From NCBI GenBank assembly GCA_016719605.1, contig JADJYW010000023.1, positions 27,733 through 91,732 of the forward strand: a stretch of 64,000 bases of DNA. Direction: 5' to 3'. The translations under genes were made by a program, and so were the position numbers. This stretch comes from Lewinellaceae bacterium. GTDB taxonomy: Bacteria > Bacteroidota > Bacteroidia > Chitinophagales > Saprospiraceae. Within the stretch, counting starts at the first letter, position 1. Each line of letters begins with the position of its first letter. Positions 19,612-28,992 of the stretch are shown here, one piece after another. The notes under the pieces are model-generated. The model worked only from the letters and a program-made list of their open reading frames with translations, did not search any database and had not been told where the DNA came from.

Positions 19612-20202
19612 CTAATCCACAAACACTTCTGTCACATCTACCTGCAAATTGGGTATGATAGGCGTGGTGGCTATATCGCCCTCCACTTTGGGTTGGAGGC
19701 CGATGTAAATGCCTTGTTCGTTCAGTTTCCAAATTTGGATTGTATTTTCGATAGGCGACACCACCCAGTATTCGAGCACACCGGCCTCCTGATAAAGTTC
19801 AAATTTATCCTTCATCTCGGTCCGGCTGTTGCCCGGCGAGAGAATTTCAACGATGAGGTCGGGAGCGCCGTTGCAGCCGCGGTCATCCAATTTGGAAGGA
19901 TCACAAATGACACAGAGATCGGGTTGGACTACCGTGGTAACATCCTTGTTTTTTGTCTTGCTAAAGCGGGTCAGCCGTACATCGAAGGGGGCATTATACA
20001 TCTTACAGGAGCTGTGGAGCAGGGCTGTCGTCAGCGCGTATTGTATTTTTCCACTGATACCCTGATGCCTGCGATTAGGTGCAACCATCCGGCGAATTTT
20101 ACCACGCAGTAATTCTACGCGTTCTTCAAACTGCCAAAGCAGGTAGTCGGCGTATGTATAGGTGCCGTTGAGGTCCAGTTGATCAAGCGAGGTAATAACC
20201 AT
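19612..20202 (-). CDS. Uma2-family putative endonuclease (PD-(D/E)XK fold)
   Basis: A 196-residue protein of the Uma2/DUF820 family. Its restriction-endonuclease-like core shows VVQPDLCVIC (residues about 93-102), PDLIVEILSPGNS (about 115-127) and YWVV-(I)-x-x-I-x-x-W. Members of this family occur in many copies in some bacteria, but their role is unclear; an association with mobile DNA or toxin-like function is only suspected. A -7 promoter element lies just upstream. Confidence 0.88.
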   Translation of the reverse strand: MVITSLDQLDLNGTYTYADYLLWQFEERVELLRGKIRRMVAPNRRHQGISGKIQYALTTALLHSSCKMYNAPFDVRLTRFSKTKNKDVTTVVQPDLCVICDPSKLDDRGCNGAPDLIVEILSPGNSRTEMKDKFELYQEAGVLEYWVVSPIENTIQIWKLNEQGIYIGLQPKVEGDIATTPIIPNLQVDVTEVFVD

Positions 20203-20227
20203 AAATCAAAATTTAATATTTTTCATG

Positions 20228-20235
20228 CAAAGATA
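20228..20235 (-). promoter_or_regulatory. -7 element of the Uma2 gene promoter
   Basis: The minus-strand TATCTTTG is an exact TAnnTTTG match 25 bp upstream of the ATG at 20202. The -33 element is not clear; that region overlaps the hairpin that follows katG. Confidence 0.5.
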
Positions 20236-20250
20236 CCCGGCTTGATAGAA

Positions 20251-20280
20251 AAGAGGTGACCTTTTACCGGGTCACCTCTT
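20251..20280 (-). terminator. Terminator downstream of katG
   Basis: AAGAGGTGACC pairs with GGTCACCTCTT around an 8-nt loop, followed on the minus strand by a short T-rich tail. It lies 40 bp after the katG stop. Confidence 0.75.
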
Positions 20281-20319
20281 ACTATTGCATTACTATTCTG
20301 CAGTCCTAAGCCGGTTATC

Positions 20320-22542
<2,223 letters not shown>

Positions 22543-22718
22543 AATACAGTTAGATTTATTTGTGCTGTTAGAAGGGCAAAATTGCCAAAATGTTCAGTTT
22601 TGGAGGTTGTTTTTGCGGACAAAAGATGCGGGTGTTTCAGCGGATATTAAATTGATTTAAATCTGTTTGCCCACTGATTTTTGGGCGGCAACTTGTTCTT
22701 TTTTTGCAAGAAAAAAGT

Positions 22719-24179
22719 ATGAAGATTATCGTTTCAAAAGTAGTGCGGGATAGTCAGGAACGGATCACCGTACGAAACGAGGGTTTTGACGGGACGATCC
22801 CGGCCAAAATGAAACAGATCCCGGGTGCGCGCTGGTCGCCGGAGCAACGGTGTTGGCATATTCCGTACACGTCGGAAATCTGGGAGCAATTCAAAGGCCT
22901 GTTTCCCGATTTTGAGGTAGCCCCGGAGCACCTGCCACCGCAAAGTACAACCTCGGTCGCCGTCCAGGAAGAATTGCCGCAGACCGCTCCCCCACCCCGT
23001 CCGGACAGCAAGCCGCTGAATCCGCATCCCGGCATCCTGCGTCCGGAAACCCGGATTGGGATCAGCCGCAGCCCCGACAACGACCAGCAGTTGGCGCTCC
23101 ACCTGCCGCCGGACTTGGTGCCGCAGCACCTGCACACGGTGAAAAATATCCATGGGCGGCGCTGGAACCCCGAGCAAAAAGTGTGGGAAGTGCCGTACAC
23201 CAGGCTCACGCTCCGTTTCTTAGACAAACACTTCCCGTCCGATCTGCTGAAGTGGGCCTTCACGCCAGCGGACGACCTCCCCGAGCGCCTGCCCGAACTG
23301 GAGCGCAACCAGCCCAAGCCGGACGTGGTGATACCGGCCAGGTACGAGGCTGCTGTGGTGGCATTGGAGCAAGTGTTGACGCTCAAGCGGTATAGTTGGC
23401 GCACGGTGAAGGCGTACAAAAACTGCTTCCGGCAGTTCATCCGCCACTACGACGACGTCCGCCCGCGCGAGATCACCCGCAAGCAGATCAACGACTACCT
23501 GACGATGCTCATCCGGGAGCGCAACATCAGCGTATCGCACCAGAGCCAGATACTGAGCGCGATCAAGATGTTTTATGCCGCAGTGGCCGAGCAGGAGGAA
23601 AAAGTTCAGGGCTTGTTCCAGCCCAAAAAGCAGCAAAAACTGCCCAACGTACTGCTGGAATCGGAAGTGACCGCGCTGCTCCGTGCGGTGGACAACCCCA
23701 AGCACCGCTGTATACTCATGCTGATCTATTCTGCCGGGTTGCGCCTCGGCGAGGCGATTGGCCTAAGGCTAAGCGACCTGCAGCCGGAGCAGAACCGGCT
23801 TTTTGTGCGCGGGGGCAAAGGGAAAAAAGACCGCTGCACGCTGCTTTCTGAAAAGGTGTGGGAAAAGCTAAAAGACTACATCGAAACCTACCGGCCGATT
23901 GATTGGGGATTCGAGGGACAAACCGGTGGGCAGTATAGTGACCGGAGTGTGCAGGAAATATTTACCCGGGCCAAGTTGCGCTCCATGGTGAATCCAAGTG
24001 CGACAGTACATACCCTCCGGCACTCCTTTGCTACGCATTTGTTGGAAAAAGGCGTGGACCTGCGCTACATTCAGGAACTGCTCGGCCACGAGAGCAGCAA
24101 GACCACGGAAATTTATACCCACATCACGCACAAGGGTTGGGACAAGATCAAAAGCCCGATTGACGACTTGGATATTTGA
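22719..24179 (+). CDS. Tyrosine recombinase with duplicated N-terminal module
   Basis: Site-specific recombinase of 486 residues. The last 285 residues form a normal tyrosine recombinase: a SAM-like core-binding domain (YSWRTVKAYKNCFRQFIRHY) and a catalytic domain with Arg 342 (AGLRLGEA), Lys about 367 (GGKGKKDR), His 431 and Arg 434 (HTLRHSF), His 457 (LLGHESS) and Tyr 466 (EIYTH); it ends KSPIDDLDI, similar to the end of integron integrases. The stretch between the Lys and the HTLRH motif lacks the extra helix that marks IntI. The first 200 residues carry two related modules (about 5-60 and 110-185), each with (I)-x-G-x-RW-x-PEQ-x-x-W-x-x-PYT. ATG at 22719 is chosen over a TTG at 22704. Its position before the attI-like and cassette region suggests it moves the cassettes. 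Confidence 0.88.
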   Translation: MKIIVSKVVRDSQERITVRNEGFDGTIPAKMKQIPGARWSPEQRCWHIPYTSEIWEQFKGLFPDFEVAPEHLPPQSTTSVAVQEELPQTAPPPRPDSKPLNPHPGILRPETRIGISRSPDNDQQLALHLPPDLVPQHLHTVKNIHGRRWNPEQKVWEVPYTRLTLRFLDKHFPSDLLKWAFTPADDLPERLPELERNQPKPDVVIPARYEAAVVALEQVLTLKRYSWRTVKAYKNCFRQFIRHYDDVRPREITRKQINDYLTMLIRERNISVSHQSQILSAIKMFYAAVAEQEEKVQGLFQPKKQQKLPNVLLESEVTALLRAVDNPKHRCILMLIYSAGLRLGEAIGLRLSDLQPEQNRLFVRGGKGKKDRCTLLSEKVWEKLKDYIETYRPIDWGFEGQTGGQYSDRSVQEIFTRAKLRSMVNPSATVHTLRHSFATHLLEKGVDLRYIQELLGHESSKTTEIYTHITHKGWDKIKSPIDDLDI

Positions 24180-24200
24180 AAAATTTTCTTTGCGGGTCTC

Positions 24201-24231
24201 TTGGCCGGACAAAACAGGCACGCTACCTTTC
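24201..24231 (+). promoter_or_regulatory. Candidate cassette promoter downstream of the recombinase
   Basis: TTG at 24201-24203, a 20-nt spacer and TACCTTTC at 24224-24231 (one mismatch to TAnnTTTG) point into the cassette array, 22 bp after the recombinase stop. By analogy with integrons it could drive the first cassette genes, but the hairpin at 24289 lies in between. Confidence 0.35.
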
Positions 24232-24288
24232 GCAGACCAAAACAAATACCAATGGGACAAAACCCGCCACCATGATGATGACCCACGC

Positions 24289-24325
24289 CCCCGCTTCCGG
24301 CCCTGCTGCCGGAGGCGGGGGCGTC
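24289..24325 (+). terminator. Long GC-rich hairpin after the recombinase gene
   Basis: CCCCCGCTTCCGG pairs with CCGGAGGCGGGGG around a short loop, one of the strongest stems in the window. It has no T run, so it may be a terminator, a processing site or a structural element next to the repeats that follow. Confidence 0.5.
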
Positions 24326-24356
24326 TTCGTATGTAGCGGGCTTACACGCAACGGAC

Positions 24357-24470
24357 GGATAAGTAAAAAGGCGCAATGCGTGATAAGTACCGAATCAGCA
24401 CTTATCACGCAATGCGGGATAAGTGCCGCAGGAGTGTGAAAGGCGCAATGCGTGTAACCAGTAGATGGGC
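24357..24470 (+). repeat. attI-like region: 36-bp spaced repeats ending at the first cassette junction
   Basis: The 9-mer CGCAATGCG occurs at 24372, 24408 and 24444, exactly 36 bp apart. The first two copies continue with (T/G)GATAAGT(A/G)CCG. GATAAGT recurs at 24358, 24382 and 24418, with one inverted copy at 24400, and AAAGGCGCAATGCGTG is repeated at 24367 and 24439. A perfect 11-bp inverted repeat (GCGTGATAAGT/ACTTATCACGC) lies inside. The block ends in GATGGGC (24464-24470), the first base pair step of cassette 1. Direct recombinase-binding repeats next to a crossover point are what an attI site has; identity is inferred. Confidence 0.55.
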
Positions 24471-24494
24471 GTAACTGAAAATAAAAAAATAAAT

Positions 24495-24962
24495 ATGAAT
24501 AAATTAAAATTAACCTTGATTGCGCTCTTTTTCGCAAGAATAATTGTAGCGCAAAATCTTTCTCCGACAGTTGTAAACTCGTCGGGTGGAGTAATTCAAA
24601 ATAGTAATCACTCTTTGGAGTGGTCACTTGGCGAACTGGCAGTCAGTACATTGACCAGCCCAGTAAATCTTTTGACACAAGGCTTTTTGCAGCCGACCAC
24701 GACAATTGTTGGAACGGAAGCCGCTTTCGACGAAAGCCGCTTTTCGGCATTCCCTAATCCTGTTTCCGATTGGTTGAATTTGCAAACCGACATCGCCGAA
24801 ATCGAAACCGTGCAGATACACGATGTTTTGGGCAAGGTTGTTTTGCAATCAACCTTTCAGCCGAGCATTGACGTACACCAACTGAATAGCGGGGTGTACA
24901 TCGTTTCTCTGTTCAACGGCCAAAACCTATTTCTCCATTCCTTCAAAATCAGCAAAATTTAA
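24495..24962 (+). CDS. Secreted T9SS type A sorting-domain protein (cassette 1, first gene)
   Basis: A 155-residue exported protein in AT-rich DNA. Signal peptide LKLTLIALFFARIIVAQ, then a short domain common in Bacteroidota (TVVNSSGGVIQNSNHSLEWSLGELAVSTL ... LTQGFLQP), then a type A sorting domain (FSAFPNPVSDWLNLQ, LNSGVYIVSLF) to the end. The ATG at 24495 starts the signal peptide; the frame also contains an ATG at 24465 formed by the cassette boundary itself. Five bases separate it from the next gene, so the two are co-transcribed. Function unknown. Confidence 0.85.
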   Translation: MNKLKLTLIALFFARIIVAQNLSPTVVNSSGGVIQNSNHSLEWSLGELAVSTLTSPVNLLTQGFLQPTTTIVGTEAAFDESRFSAFPNPVSDWLNLQTDIAEIETVQIHDVLGKVVLQSTFQPSIDVHQLNSGVYIVSLFNGQNLFLHSFKISKI

Positions 24963-24967
24963 CAACA

Positions 24968-25926
24968 ATGAAAAATTATCTCAACACCTTGCTTTTTATG
25001 GTTTGTGCTTTCACGGCAATTGCACAAACACCCCAAAAGTTCAACTATCAGGCGGTTGCCCGAAACGCACAAGGTGCAATTCTGCCGAATCAAAACGTGA
25101 AAATCCGTGCAAGCATCTTGGACGGTTCTGCCAATGGAATGAGCCAATACACCGAAACCCACAGCGTGACCACCAGCCAACTTGGGCTTTTCAATCTTGC
25201 CATCGGTGGTGGAATTCTTGTGAGCGGTGACTTTATGACCATTAGTTGGGCAAACGGCGACAAATTCCTCAAAATCGAAATGGACGCAACGGGTGGGAAC
25301 AACTTTTCGCTTGTTGGAACAAGCCAACTTTTGAGTGTGCCGTATGCCCTAAATGCGGGAAACGGTAGTCAATGGAATAGTACGTATACGACTTGGTGGA
25401 CTGGGCAACATAGAAGTGGCGTTTCGTATGACGGATTCGTAAGAATTGGGCCAGAAATCAATTCCAATTCCGGCCCAATCAGTCCATATAAACTTCACGT
25501 TACTGGCAAGGATATCAACGATTCTGATTTACCCGTTGTTTTTGAGTGCAAATTGGATAGTACAGAAATAGGTGACCAATATTATACCCAAAGTTTGGGA
25601 AGAATCTTGAGGCTTAACAGAAGTTCTTTCCTATATCCCAACTATATTTATGATTTTGGAGAGAATGAATATGGGAATTTCTTCATTTCAAGTGCAGGAA
25701 CAAACAATCAAAATCCGCCACCCCCATTTGTTATTACAGGGGAGAAGGCAACGTCGGAATTGGTACAAAAAACGCTGTGTCAAAACTTCAGGTCTCTGGT
25801 GGAGACATTTACGTCGAAAACATAGGCAATGGTGTAATCATGAAATCGCCCAATGGGAATTGCTGGCGAATGACGGTTGACGATACTGGGCAACCAGTTT
25901 TTACCAACATAACTTGCCCACAATAA
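24968..25926 (+). CDS. Secreted Bacteroidota repeat/tail-type protein (cassette 1, second gene), frameshifted
   Basis: Exported protein of about 318 residues with signal peptide (LLFMVCAFTAIAQ). The N-terminal domain (KFNYQAVARNAQGAILPNQNV, YTETHSVTTSQLGLFNLAIGGG, LLSVPYALNAG) is widespread in Bacteroidota surface proteins. The frame breaks near 25745 (one extra A in a GAGAAGG run); the other frame gives the expected end VGIGTKNAVSKLQVSGGDIYVEN to FTNITCPQ and a TAA at 25924. With the preceding gene it forms a pair of secreted proteins, ending 44 bp before the palindrome that closes the cassette. Role unknown. Confidence 0.78.
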
Positions 25927-25968
25927 AAACCCAAACATTTTGGGCTAAAACTCCTGTTTTTAAATATA

Positions 25969-26059
25969 ACGCCCATCAATGCATCTACGCCCATGCCGCC
26001 CAAAGCCTAACACAAGGCCAACGCAGGGCGGCACAGGCGCAGATGCTCCCGTTGGGCGT
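25969..26059 (+). repeat. attC-like imperfect palindrome B (end of cassette 1)
   Basis: A roughly 90-bp imperfect palindrome. Outer boxes are GCCCATC (25971-25977) and GTTGGGC (26051-26057, matching the integron core GTTRRRY). Inside, after 3-4 unpaired bases on each side, GCATCT/AGATGC, CGCC/GGCG and TGCCGCCC/GGGCGGCA pair with mismatched bulges, leaving a 23-nt loop containing GCCTAAC and GGCCAAC. Box-spacer-arm-bulge-loop order matches attC sites. It aligns along its length with the element at 28626. Confidence 0.65.
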
Positions 26060-26088
26060 AACTGAAAAAACAAAAAATAAAAATAAGC

Positions 26089-28609
26089 ATGATTGACTTC
26101 CGCAAGAAACTTGGAGCACCTTCACTTGGGAAAAAATAGACCCTGTTGAAATATACGATTCCCTTGACCGAGCAAGCGATAAAGGTCCATTAAGACCTGC
26201 ACAAGAAGCAGTATTAAAAGATTGGTTTGACAATCACAGAACAGATAAAGATGTGATTATCAAATTGCATACTGAGCAAGGTAAAACACTTGTTGGGCTG
26301 CTTATGCTTCAATCAAAATTAAATGAAGAGAAAGGCCCAGTTTTTATTTATGCCCAAATAAATACCTTGTAGAGCAGACCTGCGAACAAGCTAAACAATT
26401 TGGAGTAAATTTTGTCGTGTTGATAAAAACAATCAAATTCCGCAAGAATTCTGGGAAAGCAAAGCAATTCTAATTACCCATGTCCAAATGATGTTTAATG
26501 GGCTGACGAAATTTGGACTACGCCATCGTTCGCATGAAATTGATAGCATTGTTCTTGATGACTCGCACGCTTGCATTGATACAATTCAAGAGGCTTTCAC
26601 CATAAAAATCCCACAAACCATTCCTGCCTACAATGAATTGCTCGCCTTGTTCGAACCTGATTTAGAAGGGCAAGGGCAAGCAAAATTAGAGGAAATAAAA
26701 AATGAAGAGTTTGATGCCTTTTTACCTGTTCCTTATTGGGCTTGGCAAGATAAACAAAAAGAGGTTATTTCGATTCTTGTTAAACACAAGGAAGAGAAGA
26801 ACATTGTTTTTGCATGGGAATTGGTCAAAGAAATAATCAGGGACTGCCAATGTATTGTTTCAGGCTCATCTATTGAAATTTTACCCTATTTCAATCCAAT
26901 AGAATTATTCGGCTCATTCTACAATGCGAAACATAGAATTTTTATGTCGGCAACCACGAATAACGACTCCTTTTTATCAAAGGATTAGGCCTGACTTCCG
27001 AAACAATTCAAACCCTATCAAATATGAACGAGAAAAATGGTCAGGAGAAAAGATGATTTTGATTCCTTATTGGATGAATGAACACTTAACTCGAGTTGAA
27101 ATAGTGAACCAATTTGCAAAACCGAATGAGAAGCGCAAATATGGCGTAGTCGCTTTAACACCAAGTTTAAAAGCAGCAGAATATTGGGAAGAATGCGGTG
27201 CTATAAAATCTGATACAAATTCAATTGAAAGTCAAATAAAACTTTAAAAGAAGGAAACTACACTAATACAGTTGTAATTACTAATAGGTATGACGGGATT
27301 GACTTGCCTGACGATATGTGCAGAATCTTAATTGTTGACTCAAAACCGTATGCAATTTCTTTATCTGATAGGCATCAAGAAAGTTGCAGAGCCGATAGCA
27401 AAATAATTGATGTTAAAGTTGCACAAAAAATCGAGCAGGGTTTAGGTCGAGGTGTCAGAGGTGAGAAAGATTATTGTGTCATTCTTATTACTGGTGATGA
27501 CTTGATTAGTACAGTAAGAACAAAAAAGTTAAGCCGCTATTTTTCGTCTCAAACCAATAAACAAATTGAAATAGGGTTTGAAACTACGCAATTCGCTGTG
27601 GAGGAAGCAAAAAGTAATGACGGCTTTCAACTTCTCATTGACTTGATAAAACCATGCTTAAATCGAGACGAAGGCTGGAAATCTTTCTACAATGAAAGAA
27701 TGGACACAATCGAGAGCCGTAAGGATGACAACGATTTGATTAAAATTCTTGAACTGGAAAACAAGCAGAAGAACATTACGCAAGCGAAGACTATAAAGGT
27801 GCAATTGCTTCAATACAAGCAATTCTTGACAACCATATTCCTACAACCGACAAAGAAGAAAGAGGCTGGTATTTACAAGAAATGGCACGATACTGCTACA
27901 ATAAAAAGTAAAATTGAATCAAGCACACTACAAAATTGCAGCATACAAAACAAATAGATACTTATTAAAGCCTACAAATGGCGTTGAGTTTCAAAAATTA
28001 AAAATCAATAAAGGTAGGATTGAAAATATTAAAACATGGGTTGAGCAATTTGATTCCTTTGAAGAACTTAAAATTCAAATAAATGAAATTACTTCTAAAT
28101 TGGCTTTTGGAGTAAAGTCAGATAAATTTGAACAAGCACTCTGCGAAATCGGAAAAGCGCTTGGATTTGCAAGTGAAAGACCCGATAAGGAACACAAAAA
28201 GGGACCTGACAACCTTTGGAACATTCGGGCAGACGAGTACATCCTATTTGAATGTAAAAACGAGGTTGAAGATAAGCGTTCAGAAATCAACAAACATGAA
28301 ACAGGACAAATGAATGTATCCTGTGCATGGTTTAAGGAAAATTATAGTGGAGAAACAGTCAAGAATATCATGGTTATTCCCACCAAAGATATTTCAGCAC
28401 ATGGCGCATTTAGTCAAGAAGTAGAGATTTTACGCAAAGGAGGTCTGAACAAATTGACTAAAAACGTTCGTAAATTTTTTGACGAGTTTAAAGACTTTGA
28501 CATTCACACTTTGACTGAAAAACAGATAAATGACTGTCTGAATGCTCACAATTTAAGCGTGGACAATATTTTGAAAGACTATACAGACAAACCTTATCAA
28601 AAGCGATAA
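26089..28609 (+). CDS. SF2 helicase fused to PD-(D/E)XK nuclease (cassette 2), multiply frameshifted
   Basis: Joined across breaks, a protein of about 840 residues. Helicase motifs: LHTEQGKTLVGLL (Walker A, but with Glu where Gly is usual), IVLDDSHAC (motif II, DDSH), FMSATTN (motif III), VVITNRYDGIDLPDD (motif V) and KIEQGLGRGVRG (motif VI). The C-terminal 200 residues contain KFEQALCEIGKALGF, GPDNLW and YILFECKNE, an Mrr-like PD...ExK nuclease site. Eight single-base deletions, seven in homopolymer runs, lie near 26143, 26347, 26412, 26985, 27005, 27241, 27790 and 27907; ORF pieces are 26488-26988, 26924-27247, 27304-27957 and 27914-28609. The domain pair suggests DNA translocation with cleavage, as in restriction or antiphage systems. 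It fills the whole cassette. AT-rich compared with the chromosome. Confidence 0.72.
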
Positions 28610-28625
28610 GAGTATGAATAAAAAC

Positions 28626-28711
28626 GCCGAACAACGCACTCCCGCCCAACCGCCGCCAAGCCTAACTCGAAGCCAACACAGGCGGCGGATGCGTGAGTGC
28701 CACAGTTATCC
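28626..28711 (+). repeat. attC-like imperfect palindrome C (end of cassette 2)
   Basis: Homologous to the palindrome at 25969-26059 and nearly equal in length (86 against 87 bp between box ends). Left box GCCGAAC (28626-28632, close to RYYYAAC), spacer AAC, arms GCACTC/GAGTGC, CGC/GCG and CCGCCGCC/GGCGGCGG with bulges, a 23-nt loop with AAGCCTAAC and AAGCCAAC, spacer CACA, right box GTTATCC (28705-28711). Loop and box positions coincide with site B while the arms differ in sequence but keep pairing, the hallmark of structure-recognised sites. Confidence 0.62.
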
Positions 28712-28966
28712 CAAAATTAAAACACCACTCGCGCCCCATCATCTGCCCCATCAGCCGCGGCGGGCGGCCTTGCCCGCAAAGGGCGGCGGCCTTCGCGCCG
28801 GGCTTCGGCGCAGGAAGGTACTGAAGGCCGGCATTTTCACCACCGCTTCACGCCGATACCCACTCGCCTTCAGGCTGTGTTGCCCTTCAAAATCGGGAAA
28901 AATTTCGGAAGGCATTTGTTCGGCGTTGCCGAGCATCAAACTACGGGCATGTTCGGCGCTTTCTCG
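28712..28966. other. GC-rich hairpin region between cassette array and Rpn gene
   Basis: No gene supported. GC returns to chromosomal level. At 28755-28815 there are overlapping palindromes (GGGCGGCCTTGCCCGC, CGCGCCGGGCTTCGGCGC) that could form several alternative hairpins, like REP-type extragenic sequence. No third attC-like site was found here, so the array appears to end at the palindrome at 28626. Confidence 0.4.
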
Positions 28967-28974
28967 TATTTTTG
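28967..28974 (+). promoter_or_regulatory. -7 element of the Rpn gene promoter
   Basis: TATTTTTG matches TAnnTTTG and lies 18 bp upstream of the ATG at 28993, implying a very short leader. No clear -33 element. Confidence 0.4.
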
Positions 28975-28992
28975 CTCGCAAAAGAACCTTCC

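Noticed and set aside
22704..22718. TTG at 22704 as recombinase start
   Set aside because: An ATG follows five codons later with the module text beginning right after; the TTG adds only QEKS.
25969..28711. Palindromes B and C as ordinary terminators or REP elements
   Set aside because: They lack T runs, share box positions and a conserved 23-nt loop while arm sequences differ, and correlate with gene-block boundaries, which fits attC better. REP remains possible at lower probability.
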